Part shown: one piece after another, positions 20,601-31,693 of the stretch
Numbering within the stretch: position 1 is the stretch's first letter
How the letters are laid out: the number at the start of each line of letters is the position of its first letter
Source of the DNA: Kluyvera intermedia
Lineage (GTDB): Bacteria; Pseudomonadota; Gammaproteobacteria; Enterobacterales; Enterobacteriaceae
Direction: 5' to 3'
Assembly (NCBI RefSeq): GCF_021440345.1
Contig: NZ_JAKCNS010000005.1
Span: 1 to 64,000 of the forward strand
Length of the DNA stretch: 64,000 nt
Translations under genes and position numbers: made by a program
Notes under the pieces: model-generated
The model's database searches: none
What the model saw: the letters and a program-made list of their open reading frames with translations, nothing else
Told to the model about the DNA's origin: nothing

Positions 20601-20900
20601 CGTTTTGTATTCCGTCGAGCCAGGGGCCACCTGAGCCAGTTTCTCTAACTGTTTTTGCGCTCCGGCCGTATCGTTTTGACGCAGCAGGTAACGCAGACGC
20701 GCTGCCAGCACCTGCGGGTTGTTGGGATCAATCAACTCCAGCCGGTACAGCGATTGCTGCACCAAATCATCCCGTTTGCTGGCCTCTCCCAAACGCACCT
20801 GGCTGAGCAAATGCTCTTCCACCGAGGTATCCGCATAGCCTGGCTGAACCAGCGTCAGGCCCAGAGAGAGTGTGATTAAACTTAGTGTGAACTTGCGCAT
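17604..20900 (-). CDS. bcsC: Cellulose secretion outer-membrane protein BcsC
   Basis: 1098 residues (about 1157 in E. coli). A signal peptide ends near residue 23 (PGYA). Residues about 30–720 are a long series of TPR helical repeats ([23 protein letters not shown] and similar), which form the periplasmic scaffold. The last 350 residues are beta-strand-rich, alternate aromatic residues and end in DW, consistent with an outer-membrane barrel through which the glucan leaves. It overlaps bcsZ by 19 bases. The frame is open, unlike bcsA and bcsB in the same operon. Confidence 0.95.
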   Translation of the reverse strand: MRKFTLSLITLSLGLTLVQPGYADTSVEEHLLSQVRLGEASKRDDLVQQSLYRLELIDPNNPQVLAARLRYLLRQNDTAGAQKQLEKLAQVAPGSTEYKTSRVEMGLNGSAGRQALQQARLQATTGHVPEAVANYEKAFDGPPPDGDLAVEYWSTVARISGREAEAMGHLQALNKQNPGNVSLQTALANMLLSNDQRAAAYAILEQMAKSSSGRGTAGDIWLNDIKKQPVSPGSEKALQQFLQVFDSGDDANDARTLLAEQQKQLADPVFRQKAAAAEAEANKPQTWQIYWPLLRKADAALKAGNVAQAENLYQQAHKLDATDSYAVQGLGDVALARKDSASAERYYQQALRLDRTNSGAVRGLANIYREQSPEKATDFINTLSASQRRSIDDIERSLTNDRLSQQAETLEKQGRWAEAAEVQRRRLAMSPDDVWTTYRLASDLVSAGKKSEADNLMLNLARKKPTDTDQVYAYSLYMSGNGQDQAALTHLAALPTSQWTDNIRELDTRLRNDQIIAQANRLRDGDQEAQAIALLKQQPESARIHSTLADWAQQRGDTATALAEYNAVLKKDPHDEDAHLGLAEVYAADGNKLAARQQLAELSTEGERSLNTQRRIALVNAQLGDTETAQKMMTALIPQAKSQPPSMESAMVLRDAASYQAQSGDPKQALETYKDAMVAAQVTPTRPQDNDSFTRLTRNDEKDDWLKRGVRSDAADLYRQQDLNVTLQHEFWGSSGTGGYSDLKAHTTMFQVDAPLSDGRMFFRSDLINMDAGSFSADKNNAYKEQWGTCDLATCYGSKNQSGNGASVAIGWKNDTWDADIGTTPMGFNVVDVVGGLSYSSDVGPLGYTVNAHRRPISSSLLAFGGQKDNSSGAHPGTTWGGVRADGGGLSLSYDKGEANGVWASLSGDQLTGKNVADNWRVRWMTGYYYKVINENNRRVTVGLNNMIWHYQKDLSGYTLGQGGYYSPQEYVSFAVPVNWRQRTENWSWELGGSVSWSHSRTRTEQSYPLMSLIPSQWKADASDDTNSGSSSQGFGYTARAIVERRVTSNWFVGAGVDIQQAKDYTPSHALLYVRYSAAGWQGDLDIPPQPLIPYADW

Positions 20901-21979
20901 TCCTGGCCCCAGTCAGGTAGTAATTCGCCGCGGGCGTTGAAGCGAAAACGGTGTTGATCCCAGCCCTGCCCAAAGAGGGTCAGAACATAATTGTAATACG
21001 CATCCGCGCCGGGAAAATTATCAGCAACGCGCTGCCGCTGAGCGGCCTGGGCGTCACGGTTTTGTAAGAATGGGAGTAAAGAAGCTGAAAAACCCACCGG
21101 GCCATTACCGGTGACTTTGCCGGTGGCAATCGCCACTTTTTCCGGAGGAAGCCCCTGCTTGACGGTCTGCGCCGCCATCGCGTTAAAGCGTTTAAGCAGA
21201 GGTGCTTTTTGCGGGTCTGCGTCATGCATCATGCCAATCCACAGATAGACACGAATCGCATCATAACTACCGATGATATCCGCGGCCTTTACCTGCCAGC
21301 CGTGGGTTTTATCATAGCCCACCCAATCCGGGGAAAAGCCTTTCGGCGCAGTCTCCAGCAGCAGCTTCAGGTTAGTGTCACGCAGGGTCGTCCACGGCGC
21401 ACCGAAACGACTGAAATACTGGGCTACCTGCGGCGGGAAATAGCTTGGGTTAAAGCGCCAGTGTTTTTCCTCAGCAAAGCCCACTCGCCCGGGCAGCAGC
21501 ATGAGTCCTAATCCCGGCACTTTCACCACTTCGCCTTCGGCAATTTTCGCCAACAGCGCTTTCCCGGTGGCGGTGTAATCGTCGTTTTTCCACAGCCGAC
21601 CGGCTTCCAGCAGCGTCCAGGCGATCCAGACATCAGAGTCGGATGCTGAATTGGTATCCAGCACCGTCCATTCGTTGTCACCCTTTTTCCCCCACAACCA
21701 GGCGGGGAGGTGCTCGCGCAGGGAGCCTTCGGCGAGGTTGTTCTGCGTCCAATTCAGCAAGGTCGCGAACATCTCACGATCGTTCGCCGCCAGGGCAAAG
21801 AACAGCGCGTAGCTTTGCCCCTCTGAGGTGGTGATTTTGCGGGCGTCGCTGGTATCAATCACGCGCCCTTCTGTGCTGACGTACTCTTTTTTGAACTGTT
21901 CCCAGGCAGGCCAGTTACAGGCTGCCTGGGCTTGTCCGCACAGGGCGCTTAACAACACGATCCAGCGTAACATCTTCAT
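20882..21979 (-). CDS. bcsZ: Periplasmic endo-1,4-beta-glucanase BcsZ (GH8)
   Basis: 365 residues with a signal peptide ending at GQAQA. A glycoside hydrolase family 8 enzyme: the catalytic acid lies in [17 protein letters not shown] near residue 55 and the second conserved acidic region in [16 protein letters not shown]. It trims or edits nascent cellulose in the periplasm and affects export by the Bcs complex. The gene lies between bcsB (6-base gap upstream) and bcsC (19-base overlap downstream), so it is translated from the bcs polycistron. It is intact here although the synthase core genes upstream are disrupted; polarity could still lower its expression. Confidence 0.95.
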   Translation of the reverse strand: MKMLRWIVLLSALCGQAQAACNWPAWEQFKKEYVSTEGRVIDTSDARKITTSEGQSYALFFALAANDREMFATLLNWTQNNLAEGSLREHLPAWLWGKKGDNEWTVLDTNSASDSDVWIAWTLLEAGRLWKNDDYTATGKALLAKIAEGEVVKVPGLGLMLLPGRVGFAEEKHWRFNPSYFPPQVAQYFSRFGAPWTTLRDTNLKLLLETAPKGFSPDWVGYDKTHGWQVKAADIIGSYDAIRVYLWIGMMHDADPQKAPLLKRFNAMAAQTVKQGLPPEKVAIATGKVTGNGPVGFSASLLPFLQNRDAQAAQRQRVADNFPGADAYYNYVLTLFGQGWDQHRFRFNARGELLPDWGQECASSH

Positions 21980-21985
21980 CGCGGC

Positions 21986-24300
21986 TTACTCGTCTTCCGG
22001 ATTCAAACGACGGCGGCTGATGATACGTAGCAGTCGCCACAGTACCCATGCCAGCAGCACGATGCTGATAGCGGCAAAGATGGCCAGCAGAACCGGGTGG
22101 TTAGACAGAGCAAACCACACGCGTTCAAACCATGGCAGGTGACCCACATAGTACACATCACCTACACGCAGGCTGTTCACGCCGGATTCGCGGATAACCG
22201 ACACCGAACCAAACATGGCCGCGCGTTTACCGCTGTCATTCAGCGCATTATTGAGCAGGCTGTAGCCTTTATCGCTATCGGCCAGCAGCGCAACTACGCT
22301 ACGTTGTTTGTGGTACGGCGATTCAAAGCCCACGATTGCCGCCATCGGACCGGAGGATGAAACCTCGGTTTGTATGCTGGCAGTGCGATCGTCCTCATCC
22401 ACGTAGATGCTCGGCAGGTCGTTGTGGCGTACCGGCGTTTTCACCCAGCTTTGGGTCGCATCCACCAGCAGATCCACTTTCTTATCGTCTTTCAGCGATT
22501 GTGGAATTGAGCCAATCAGCAGCAGGTCGGCATCTTTGTTGGCAATCTGGCTACCGTCATCGGTAATCGTCATGTTCGTACCAGCCAGACCGCTCTGACC
22601 GCCAATCACCGCGACGGTATTCAGCAGCGTGCTGAACTGTTCTTCAGACGGTTTTTCGGCATCACGATAGTCGTGTCGGAGAGATCCGCCATCCGCGTGA
22701 ACGGGAAGCCCGCGTTCGCAAACGTGCGCAGGTCCGGCATCGGCAGGAAGTGGTAGTAGTGCGAGAAATCGATGGTCGAATCATCGCCCAGCACCACGTG
22801 GTTCTGCACCGGCTGGAAAGTCACACAGCTGTCAATTGTGCCGCCCGGCATCGGGTTCGAGTACTGGAAGTCAAAGCGCAGTTGGTTCATCGCACCCAGA
22901 CGCAGCGCCGGAATGCTGACATCGTTTTTACCATCCAGCAGACCTTGTAACACCGGCAGGCGCATCATCAGTTTGTTGATGTCCTGGCTGCTATTCAGGC
23001 TAAACGACTGTAAGAACTGGTTGTTCAGGCTGATGTCCATGCGCGAGCTGTCTTTGATAGCCGGCATGGTGTAGCGATATTTCAAGTCCATATCGATACC
23101 GGTGCTGCGCAGCAAATACAAGTCCGGCGGCAGGTTCAGCGACAGGTTGATAGACGCCGGTTCCAGCCCGGTAGACTGCAGCTGTTGCTCATAGGTTTTC
23201 AGCTCGCCGAAGGTCACTGGGCGATCGGTACGTACCCAGTTTGGTGCATCGTACGGCACGCGAGCCAGCAGCGGTTTGACTTCATTGACCGTCACACTGT
23301 CGCCACGGAACAGGATGTTACCCGACGCGATACCCTGCGCCGCTTTCAGCAAATCTTTATCATCACGACCAAAGACCACCAGCATTTTCATGTACGGGTT
23401 GTTCGGATGGTCGATCATTTCGATCGTCGGCGCGGTAACAGGCGGATGTTCGCGCAGGAAGTCCGGACGATGATCGTTGGTCGCAAAGACTATCGCGTTA
23501 CGATCCGGCAGTGTGTTATACAGCACCGGGAAAGTCTGACCGCGCCAGCCGGATTTCGCACCAAACCACGAAGCGATAATCGCTGCCGCCTGCTGCTGCT
23601 GCAGGTCCGGGGAACCGGCAAACACCATCGGCAGTTTCAGCGCGCGGTTATCGCGGGCGTCAAAGAATGGTACCGGGAAATGAGACAGGTCATTACGCAC
23701 CTTCAGCGACTGGTAGGTTAAGTCCAGCGAGCTGTTACGGCCCACATCCAACCAAATGGTGTTGTTCGACGGGTTTTCACAGACGTCACGGTAATGGCCC
23801 ACAAACTCGAGGCGCACCCGGTTAAAGTCGGTGATGTACAGCGGATCAACGGGCACCTGCGCCGTCACCTTTTTACCCAACTGCTCTTTGGTGACCGGCA
23901 GGACATCCATCAACTCTTCGTTGAGGTACACCTTGAGCTGTGAAGTCACCGGCTGCAGCGACGGTGACGGCGTATAGGTTAGATTCAGCAATGCCTTCGA
24001 CACCACTTCGTCGCTACGCATACCAAATTCAACCCCACCGTTCGGGTTAGACCCGCGCAGCACCATGCTGCCCGGCGGTGGCGCAATCTGAGCAAAAGAA
24101 AGCTTTACGTCACGCGTCGGCGCATCTTCCACCACTACCGGTGTGTTCGCAGGCGTAGCCGCTTCCACCGAAGCCGCTGCGTTATCCTGAACAGACGGAG
24201 AAACTGATACCGCTGTTGTTGGTTCTGAATGCGTCGTGAGCGGTAGTAAACTGCCTACGCCCACTGCCACTGCACAAATCCAGGAAAGGTTTCTTTTCAT
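21986..24300 (-). pseudogene. bcsB: bcsB, cellulose synthase regulatory subunit, frameshifted
   Basis: The region encodes a 771-residue BcsB-like protein (E. coli 779) if one base is added. The start at 24300 (MKRNLSWIC) gives a normal signal peptide. The first frame runs to a TGA at 22621–22623 (559 aa) and ends in an unrelated tail after ADLSDTTIVMPK. The rest, beginning PSEEQF..LLNTV and ending in the C-terminal membrane anchor (VLLAIFAAISIVLLAWVLW) and RRRLNPEDE, lies in the -1 frame. The break maps to a run of five A's (T's at 22652–22656 on the plus strand); six would restore the frame. BcsB is the periplasmic, membrane-anchored partner of BcsA needed for glucan synthesis. The truncated product lacks the anchor helix, so loss of function is expected unless this is a sequencing error. 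Confidence 0.85.
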
Positions 24301-24313
24301 CGTGTAATCATCA

Positions 24314-26935
24314 TTATTGTTGTTGAGCCATAGCCGATAGCGGATGCTCGATAACAGCCTCTCGCTCTGGACGACGCGGTACAAATGAAGCCACCCATGC
24401 CACTAGCGAGGTGAGCGACCGGAAAATTTCTTTTGCCACCGGCGGCGCAAACTCGGCCAGGTGACGATAACCACGGAATCCTAGCTTCAGGATATCCATC
24501 AGACTTTCCAGCGGTTTATCTTCCGGGAAGCTGTCCTGCCAGAGCGCCCACGTATCCGCGCGCGCAAACGTACACTGCACAAAATCAATATGTTGACGGG
24601 TACTCATCGGCAGTAATTTAAGCCCCACTTCACTCCCCTGGACGCGCACAACCTGGGTTGGGAAGACATATTCTTGTTGACCACGCTTGAGCAGTAAGTT
24701 GACCTTCTGCTCTTCCAGCACCTGGGCGTCGCCGTTAATGTGGATCCCCACACCGCCGTCGGAGAAGTCGTGTACCGTACAGGAGAAGAGATGGCCATCT
24801 TCGCGGGAAATCGCCCCAGGCATTTTAATTTCCACACGGTGCGAGCGGCGCACCTGCTTACTTTCTACCGATACCGCTACTGCGCCACCGAGAATAATCA
24901 GGTTGTAGAACACCCATACCAGGCTCACCCAGATGGTGAAATGTTCATCTGCCGGGCCATACATGTAACGCCAGATACCAAACGCCACGCCCACCAGGTT
25001 CAGCAGCACCAGGAAGATGTACGGCCGGGAGATGACCCAATCGACATACTCTTCTTTTACCAGGCCGCCCTTCGCCGTGACGTTGAAGGTACCTTTGTGC
25101 GGCGCAAACAGCGCGACCATGGTTGGCGGCGCAATATACCAGGCCAACACGGTCTCATAGATTTCGCTCCAGAAAGAGTGACGGTACTTACCCTGAATCT
25201 TTGAGTTAGTCAGGCTGGCGTGAATCATGTGCGGCAATACAAACAGCGCAATCATCAACGCCGGAGCGTAGATGATATAGGCGTGCAGCAGCAGGAAGGC
25301 CAGCGGAGCCGTCAAGAAGATCAAACGCGGCACACCGGACAAGAAGTGGAACATCGCGTTGAGGTAGCACAACCGTTGAGGCAGCTTCAATCCCTTTCCA
25401 AACAATGGGTTATCAAGGCGGAATATTTGCACCATGCCTCGCGCCCAGCGTATTCGCTGGCCGATGTGTGCCGACAAACTTTCGGTTGCCAGCCCCGCCG
25501 CCTGCGGTAGACGCATATAGGCAGAGGTGTAACCCAGACGGTGAAGTCGCAGCGAGGTATGCGCATCTTCGGTCACGGTTTCAACAGCAATACCACCGAT
25601 TGCATCCAGCGGTTCACGTCGGATAACCGCACAGGAGCCGCAGAAGAAGGTGGCATCCCACATGTCGTTACCATCCTGCAGCAGCCCGTAGAACAGCGTC
25701 CCTTCGTTCGGCGTTTTACGGAAACGGCCCAGGTTACGTTCAAACGGATCGGGCGAGAAGAAGTGGTGCGGCGTCTGCATCATCGCCAGCTTCTTATCTT
25801 TCAGGAACCAGCCCATGGTCATTTGCAGGAACGAGCGCGTCGGCACGTGGTCACAGTCGAAAATAGACACAAACTCGCCTTTCGCATATTTCAAGGCGTT
25901 GTTGATGTTCCCGGCTTTCGCGTGTTCGTGGGTGGCTCGGGCAATATATTCTACGCCGACATCCCTGGCGAACTGACGGAACTCCTAGCGATTACCATCA
26001 TCAAGGATCCAGACCGATATTTTATCTTTCGGCCAGTCGATACCGAGCGAAGCGTAAACGGTATTTTTAACGACGTTAAGGTCTTCGTTATAGGTCGGTA
26101 TAAAGATGTCCACCGACGGCCATTTGCTGAGATCTTTCGGCAGCGGAACGGGCTGACGGTTCAGCGGCCACACTACCTGGAAGTAGCCGAGCACCAGCAC
26201 AATCCAGGCATAGGTTTCAGCAAACAGCAGAATCAGCCCGCAGACCAGGCTTGTCGGGTCGTTCCAGTTTAACGTTGAGGTGTAGCGCCACCAGATATAG
26301 CGGCAGGATACGGTTAACGACAGGACAATTAGCATCAGCGCGGAGAAGCGCCCTGGAATTCGCCGCACCAACAGCGCAACGCCCCACAGCAACATCAGGA
26401 AGATAAACTGCGCCAGCGGCGTAAACGGCTGAGTCACGCACACCAGCGCCAGAATCAACGACAATGTGACGACCACACCCAGAATTAAGCGTCGTAATTT
26501 CGGGCTAAGGTGTGCCAGCTCTTTCTTATCGTCAAGATGGCCGGTTTGCAGAGTTACCCGTTCTGGCAACTTGTGCAGCCACTGGGTATAACGCTCACGC
26601 AGATTCTCAATGCTCGCGCGAGGACGCCACTCGGTCGGTTTACGTTCCTCTGGCGGCTTGCTGACAATCAGCCAGATGGCCTGCAGCACATATCGCAGTG
26701 GGTCCAGCGGGCGAGGACGATGGCAATCAATATGAGGGAACAGTTGTTCATGACGTTCGCGCATCGCCTGAAAACGCGGGTTTTCCAGGGGCATCACTAT
26801 CCAGGCCATTGCCACCCAGAAACACGCCAGCGTCGCGCTAAGCCAGGAGGACCCGGCACGACGATAGCCCTGGTAGCGCGTCTGTAAACGCGCGTATACC
26901 GACGGGACAAAAATCCAGTGGGCAAGGCGAATCAT
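24314..26935 (-). pseudogene. bcsA: bcsA, cellulose synthase catalytic subunit, internal amber stop
   Basis: A full-length BcsA frame of 873 codons (E. coli 872 aa) interrupted only by TAG at codon 317 (25985–25987). The start at 26935 overlaps the bcsQ stop by four bases (ATGA). The reading runs ...WILDDGNR, stop, EFRQFARDVG; E. coli has GGREEFRQFA, so a GAG to TAG change explains it. Before the stop lie the N-terminal membrane helices and the first glycosyltransferase-2 motif (DDG). After it lie the DCDH (DxD) motif, TED, QRIRWARG (QxxRW), the remaining membrane helices and the c-di-GMP-binding PilZ domain (RRSHR ... DFSDGGVGI). The 316-residue product cannot polymerise glucan. Read-through by an amber suppressor would restore it. 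Confidence 0.9.
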
Positions 26936-27681
26936 GCTTCGCTCTCCACCGCCTGCTGGCTGGCATAGTGCATCAGACACCAGTTGGCGAGGGTGATCAT
27001 CTCTTCGGCAGCCAGAGAATCATGACGATATTCGCCTAGCGGTTGTTTATTGGCGAGGCTTTCCGCCATCGCTTCATCCGCGTGCACCACGACCGGCAGC
27101 ATCCGACGTTGAGTCTGTAGCCATACCTGGAAGAGGTCTTCCTGTAACGGGCTACTCATCCGCAGACCGTTAATCAGCAGGTTTGAATCAGCGGGCTGCA
27201 GCTGTTGATGTAAACGGATATGGCAGTTGGCATCGAGTTGAACAATCGTTAACGTGTGGTGGCAGATATCCACCAGAGAAGGCGTCCAGGGGTAGAAGCC
27301 GTGCGGGAGGTCGATCAGTATCCACTGATAGCGCCCCTGGCGCTGTAGCGTTTGTGCAATATCGACGATTGCCGCGAGCGTATTGCTAAGCGCGCCAATA
27401 TTTTGCTGCTCGCCGGCCTGCAATTTGCCAAATGGCAGTACATCAATCTGTGCCGTGTAACGTAAAGCGGTATCGCGCCAGTCTTGTCCGTCGATCACTG
27501 CGCGGGCCCAACCGCTATGACGGTCGATATCATCGTTGAACGACAGGCGCAGCATATTGTCAGGACAGGCATCGATAACTAACACCGACTCCCCAAGCAA
27601 CTGCAATGACCACGCAAGAGCTGCTGTGATAGACGTCGCGCCAACGCCGCCACGGATGCCCTGTAATCCCAGAATAGCCAT
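26932..27681 (-). CDS. bcsQ: Cellulose biosynthesis protein BcsQ (ParA/MinD-like ATPase)
   Basis: 249 residues from the ATG at 27681 (MAILGLQGIRGGVG), the conserved start; an in-frame upstream ATG adds 13 unlikely residues. It is a deviant-Walker ATPase of the ParA/MinD type (QGIRGGVGATSITAAL at the P-loop, with VIDACPDN for the switch I region). BcsQ assembles with BcsR and BcsE at the cytosolic face and supports polar localisation and activity of the synthase. E. coli K-12 carries a premature stop in codon 6 of this gene; here that part is open, and the lesions lie instead in bcsA and bcsB. Overlap with bcsA implies translational coupling. Confidence 0.94.
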   Translation of the reverse strand: MAILGLQGIRGGVGATSITAALAWSLQLLGESVLVIDACPDNMLRLSFNDDIDRHSGWARAVIDGQDWRDTALRYTAQIDVLPFGKLQAGEQQNIGALSNTLAAIVDIAQTLQRQGRYQWILIDLPHGFYPWTPSLVDICHHTLTIVQLDANCHIRLHQQLQPADSNLLINGLRMSSPLQEDLFQVWLQTQRRMLPVVVHADEAMAESLANKQPLGEYRHDSLAAEEMITLANWCLMHYASQQAVESEA

Positions 27682-27691
27682 TATGGCTTCC

Positions 27692-27892
27692 TTATTTTTG
27701 TTCGACTTTTTGTTCTGCAAACTCTGCCAGCAGCGGCCAACGCTTAAACGCGGCGGCTAATTTTTCACGCTGGGAAATATCAGTGTAATCTATATCGGGC
27801 AAGGAGAAAGCCCGGCTCAATGCGAGAAAATCGTTCTGAAAAGTATAACCTAGTTGAGAATCCACAGATGTTTTGGGTTCATTATCTGACAT
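27692..27892 (-). CDS. bcsR: Cellulose biosynthesis protein BcsR (YhjR)
   Basis: 66 residues (62 in E. coli), matching the conserved C-terminal half with the FSLPDIDY-x-DISQRE-x-LAAA core and KRWPLLAEFA. BcsR is a small cytosolic subunit that binds BcsQ and BcsE and stabilises the regulatory assembly. It is the first gene of the minus-strand bcsRQABZC operon; bcsQ starts ten bases after its stop. The upstream region is shared with the divergent bcsEFG operon. Confidence 0.93.
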   Translation of the reverse strand: MSDNEPKTSVDSQLGYTFQNDFLALSRAFSLPDIDYTDISQREKLAAAFKRWPLLAEFAEQKVEQK

Positions 27893-28206
27893 TTTTATGT
27901 GCCCTCAGAAATCAAAGTCCGAATACGCCGCGTCAATCGAAGGGCAACCTTTCCAGGAAATTCGTTTATACTCATCATACTTTCGATTGCAGATGCGTCG
28001 CTTTGCGTTCACTCATCTCAACCACATAGTTATGCAAAATAGTTATGCAGGTTTCAGGAAAGTTACATACTTATCACCTGACGATAACTCGTGCTATTTA
28101 GAGTATACATGCTAAATCTGATGCTATTTAATTTCAATATTAGGTTTATTCTGCCGTTTACACTAGTAAACTTATACGCAGAATTATCGTCGATAAGAGG
28201 GACACG
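27893..28206. promoter_or_regulatory. Divergent bcsR / bcsE promoter region
   Basis: About 314 bases, AT-rich between 28060 and 28180, separating the two oppositely transcribed cellulose operons. It presumably holds both promoters; I could not assign a specific binding site. A GAGGGACACG ribosome site precedes the bcsE ATG. Confidence 0.55.
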
Positions 28207-29766
28207 ATGAACCCCATATTTACTCTTGGCATCCAGTCATTGTGGGATGAAGTGAGCCATATGCCGACTGGCGGCGTGTGGTGGATTAATACCGACCGCC
28301 ATGAAGATGCCGTCAGCCTGCTTAATCAGACGCTATCCGCACAGCAAAACGATGCGAAGGTAGCCGTGGTAAGCATGGGGGAAAACCCCAATGACATCAT
28401 TGAAATAAACGATAATCGTGGCCCGAAAAAAATTTCACTATTCACCATGCAGAATAACCCAGATGGTCTATACTGCATGCGCCGCGATTTGCTCTGTACA
28501 TTAGATCCCAAAGATTATTTGGTGATCCTTTTATGCTCCCACAATACGTGGGGAAACATTCCTTCCGCTAAACTCCAGCATTGGTTGAACAAAACTCAGC
28601 AATGGGCAAAATACCATCAATGCACTTTGTTAGTACTAAATCCTGGAATCAACGCCGATACTCAGACCTCGTTATTATTAGGTGAGTATCGTTCGCTTTC
28701 AGGTCTGGCAAGTTTACGTTACCAGGGTGATAGTCAACTTCTGGATATTGTTTTCTGGGCTAACGAAAAAGGCGTAAGCGCACGTCAACAGCTGCTAATT
28801 AATCAAAAAGACGATGGCTGGCATTTAGCTCAGGATGAAGTTGCGAACGTTCAGCCACGCAGCGATGAAAAAACGGTACTGAGTAATATCAATATTCTTG
28901 AAGGGGCTCCGGCACTTTCAGAACACTGGATGTTATTTGATACCAATGACGCCGTCTTTAATGCCGCACGTACCGCGCAGGCGGCTACGGTCATATTCTC
29001 ACTTTCGCAAAATAGCCAGATAGAGGCTCTTGCCCGCAACATTCATACGCTGCGTCGCCAGCGCGGCAGTGCGATAAAACTTATCGTCCGTGAAACAACG
29101 GCCTGTTTACGTGCCACCGATGAACGTCTGTTATTAAGCTGTGGTGCAAACGTGGTGATTCCGGCCTCGGCACCGTTATCTCGCAGCCTGACGTTAATCG
29201 AAAGCGTACAAACACAGCAGTACACCCGCCACGTACCAGAAGATTTAACCACCCTGCTGGCCAATACGGAACCGCTGAAACTGAAAGGTTATCAGACGTG
29301 GGATGTATTCTGCGATGGAGTGCAGAGAATCGTGAACAATACGCTGTTACCGGCTGACGGTAAGGGCGTCATGGTGGCTCTGCGCCCGGCACCAGGCCTG
29401 CGTGTTGAGCAGGCGCTGACCCTTTGTCGTCCGCACCGTATGGGCGATATAGTGACGATTGCTGACCGCCGCCTGGTACTGTTCCTGCCATTCTGCCGGG
29501 TTAACGACCTCGACAAAGCGCTGAACCATATCTTCCCGCTGCCAACCGGCGATATTTTCTCTAACCGTATGATTTGGTTTGAAGATAAACAAATCGCTGC
29601 GGAGCTGGTCAACATGCGCGATGTGAAGCCTGAGCTGTGGACCAAGCCGCTGGATATTGCGCCAAAACCGAAAAACGTGATTAACGCGACCTATGAAGGC
29701 AATGCCTGGCGCCGTTATCCTGAGCCTATGCGCCTGTCTACAGAGACCGGAGAGAAACCGTCATGA
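28207..29766 (+). CDS. bcsE: Cellulose biosynthesis c-di-GMP-binding protein BcsE
   Basis: 519 residues (523 in E. coli). BcsE is a cytosolic regulator with an inactive ATPase-like N-terminal region, a degenerate receiver-like middle and a C-terminal GIL (GGDEF I-site-like) domain. The c-di-GMP-binding RxxD motif is visible as RMGD at residues 411–414, in the context [13 protein letters not shown]. It senses c-di-GMP and docks to BcsRQ, and through BcsF to the pEtN transferase BcsG. The stop overlaps the bcsF start (ATGA at 29763–29766). The gene is intact, although the synthase genes on the other operon are not. Confidence 0.95.
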   Translation: MNPIFTLGIQSLWDEVSHMPTGGVWWINTDRHEDAVSLLNQTLSAQQNDAKVAVVSMGENPNDIIEINDNRGPKKISLFTMQNNPDGLYCMRRDLLCTLDPKDYLVILLCSHNTWGNIPSAKLQHWLNKTQQWAKYHQCTLLVLNPGINADTQTSLLLGEYRSLSGLASLRYQGDSQLLDIVFWANEKGVSARQQLLINQKDDGWHLAQDEVANVQPRSDEKTVLSNINILEGAPALSEHWMLFDTNDAVFNAARTAQAATVIFSLSQNSQIEALARNIHTLRRQRGSAIKLIVRETTACLRATDERLLLSCGANVVIPASAPLSRSLTLIESVQTQQYTRHVPEDLTTLLANTEPLKLKGYQTWDVFCDGVQRIVNNTLLPADGKGVMVALRPAPGLRVEQALTLCRPHRMGDIVTIADRRLVLFLPFCRVNDLDKALNHIFPLPTGDIFSNRMIWFEDKQIAAELVNMRDVKPELWTKPLDIAPKPKNVINATYEGNAWRRYPEPMRLSTETGEKPS

Positions 29767-29960
29767 TGTCGATAAGCGATATTATTCAACTTGTTGTGCT
29801 TTGTGCGCTGATCTTTTTCCCGCTGGGCTATCTGGCGCGCCATCATCAGCGACGCGTAGTGAACACATTCCGTCTGATCTTTCTTAAACCCCGTTATGTT
29901 AAACCAGTAGGCGTATTACGCCGGGATCTGGCCGTCAGGGCAAAATCAAAAAATGACTAA
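29763..29960 (+). CDS. bcsF: Cellulose biosynthesis membrane protein BcsF
   Basis: 65 residues (63 in E. coli). One N-terminal transmembrane helix ([19 protein letters not shown], about residues 6–24) is followed by a basic cytosolic tail. BcsF recruits BcsE to the inner membrane and links it to BcsG. It overlaps bcsE by four bases and bcsG by eight, consistent with tight translational coupling. Confidence 0.93.
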   Translation: MMSISDIIQLVVLCALIFFPLGYLARHHQRRVVNTFRLIFLKPRYVKPVGVLRRDLAVRAKSKND

Positions 29961-31623
29961 ATCGACGCAAAACGCCGCCACTACCCCTTCCCCGCTTTGG
30001 CATTATTGGCGGGGGCTATCCGGCTGGAACTTTTATTTCCTGGTCAAGTTTGGCTTACTGTGGGCTGGATACCTGAATTTCCACGCCATGATGAACCTGG
30101 TGTTCATGGCGTTCTTACTCTTCCCGCTGCCTAACAGCCGACTGCATCGCTGGCGGCAGTGGATTGCCATTCCCGTTGGGTTTGCCCTGTTCTGGCATGA
30201 TACCTGGCTGCCGGGCCCGGAAAGCATCATGAGCCAAGGGTCACAGGTCGCCGGTTTTAGCGCCGACTATCTGTGGGATCTGGTGACTCGCTTCATCAAC
30301 TGGCAGATGATCGGTGCATTCTTTGTGCTGCTCGTTGCCTGGTTATTCTTAAATCAATGGCTTCGCCTGACCGTCTTTGTGGTCATCGCGATGATATGGG
30401 TCAACCTGACTGCGCTGCTCGGCCCTTCCTTTACGCTGTGGCCAACCGGGCAAAACGGCGGCGCAACCACCGTCCAGACGACGGCCCCAACCACGACAAC
30501 AGCGGACTCCTCTAGCAGCGATATTCCGCCACAAACCGCCGCGCCAACGTCCGATAACCTGAACGCCTGGCTCACCAGCTTCTACGCTTCTGAAAGCAAG
30601 CGCGCCACCACGTTCCCAACGCAGCTTCCCGCAGACGCACAGCCGTTTGACCTGCTGGTCATTAATATCTGTTCTCTGGCGACGTCCGATATCGAAGCCG
30701 CAGGATTGCTGCAGCACCCGCTGTGGTCCCACTTTGACATTCGCTTTAGCGATTTCAACTCCGCGACCTCTTACAGCGGCCCGGCGGCTATCCGTTTGCT
30801 GCGCGCCAGCTGCGGTCAGCCATCGCATACTGACCTGTATCAGCCGGCAGGCAACCAGTGCTACCTGTTCGATAATTTATCCAAACTGGGCTTTACCCAA
30901 CATCTGGCGCTGGACCACGACGGTGTATTTGGTAACTTCCTGAAAGAAGTGCGTGAGTACGGCGGTATGCAAAGCCCGCTGATGGATCAAAGCAATCTGC
31001 CGGTTAACCTGCGTTCCTTTGATAACTCACCGGTATACGACGATCTGGCCGTACTGAACCGTTGGTTAAAAAATGAAGAGACCGCTGCAGGTGGGCGTAC
31101 GGCGACCTTCTATAACATTCTGCCGCTGCACGATGGCAACCACGAGCCGGGACAGAGCAAGCCCGCAGATTACAAAGTTCGCGCGCAGAAACTGTTTGAT
31201 GAACTGGATGCCTTCTTTACCGAGCTGGAAAAATCGGGTCGTAAAGTGATGGTCGTTGTGGTGCCTGAGCATGGTGCGGCGCTGCAGGGCGATAAAATGC
31301 AGGTCTCTGGTCTGCGTGATATCCCAAGCCCGTCCATTACCCACGTTCCGGCAGCCGTTAAATTCTTCGGCATGAAGGCGCCGCATCAGGGCACGGCGAT
31401 TGATATCAACAAACCAAGCAGCTATCTGGCTATTTCTGAGCTGGTTGCCCGCGCCGTTGACGGCAAAATCTTCACCGAAGATAACGTCGACTGGTCAGCC
31501 TACACCGGTAATCTGCCGCAGACAGCCGCAGTGTCCGAAAACGCCAACGCCGTTGTCGTTCAGTACCAGGGCAAACCATACGTTCGTCTGAACGGCGGTG
31601 CATGGGTGCCATATCCGCAATAA
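29953..31623 (+). CDS. bcsG: Cellulose phosphoethanolamine transferase BcsG
   Basis: 556 residues (559 in E. coli). Four to five N-terminal membrane helices (about residues 20–160) precede a Ser/Thr/Pro/Ala-rich linker near 170–195 and a periplasmic alkaline-phosphatase-fold domain. The nucleophile region NICSLATSD and the VVPEHGAAL zinc-ligand region near 437 are present. BcsG transfers phosphoethanolamine from phosphatidylethanolamine onto cellulose. With the synthase genes disrupted, its acceptor would be missing unless supplied otherwise. A strong hairpin follows. Confidence 0.95.
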   Translation: MTKSTQNAATTPSPLWHYWRGLSGWNFYFLVKFGLLWAGYLNFHAMMNLVFMAFLLFPLPNSRLHRWRQWIAIPVGFALFWHDTWLPGPESIMSQGSQVAGFSADYLWDLVTRFINWQMIGAFFVLLVAWLFLNQWLRLTVFVVIAMIWVNLTALLGPSFTLWPTGQNGGATTVQTTAPTTTTADSSSSDIPPQTAAPTSDNLNAWLTSFYASESKRATTFPTQLPADAQPFDLLVINICSLATSDIEAAGLLQHPLWSHFDIRFSDFNSATSYSGPAAIRLLRASCGQPSHTDLYQPAGNQCYLFDNLSKLGFTQHLALDHDGVFGNFLKEVREYGGMQSPLMDQSNLPVNLRSFDNSPVYDDLAVLNRWLKNEETAAGGRTATFYNILPLHDGNHEPGQSKPADYKVRAQKLFDELDAFFTELEKSGRKVMVVVVPEHGAALQGDKMQVSGLRDIPSPSITHVPAAVKFFGMKAPHQGTAIDINKPSSYLAISELVARAVDGKIFTEDNVDWSAYTGNLPQTAAVSENANAVVVQYQGKPYVRLNGGAWVPYPQ

Positions 31624-31632
31624 CAACAAAAA

Positions 31633-31658
31633 GGCCGCCGGGTGTTACCCCGGCGGCC
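31633..31658. terminator. Bidirectional terminator between bcsG and dppF
   Basis: GGCCGCCGGG (31633–31642) and CCCGGCGGCC (31649–31658) form a perfect 10-bp stem between converging operons; an A5 run precedes it, giving a T-run on the minus strand. Confidence 0.8.
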
Positions 31659-31693
31659 CAATTCATTTCCCTTCTTAGCAAAACGCCTTTCTG

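Noticed and set aside
22640-22665. bcsB break as a programmed -1 frameshift
   Set aside because: The A5 run lacks the A-AAA-AAC heptamer in the right frame and no downstream pseudoknot is evident; a plain deletion is simpler.
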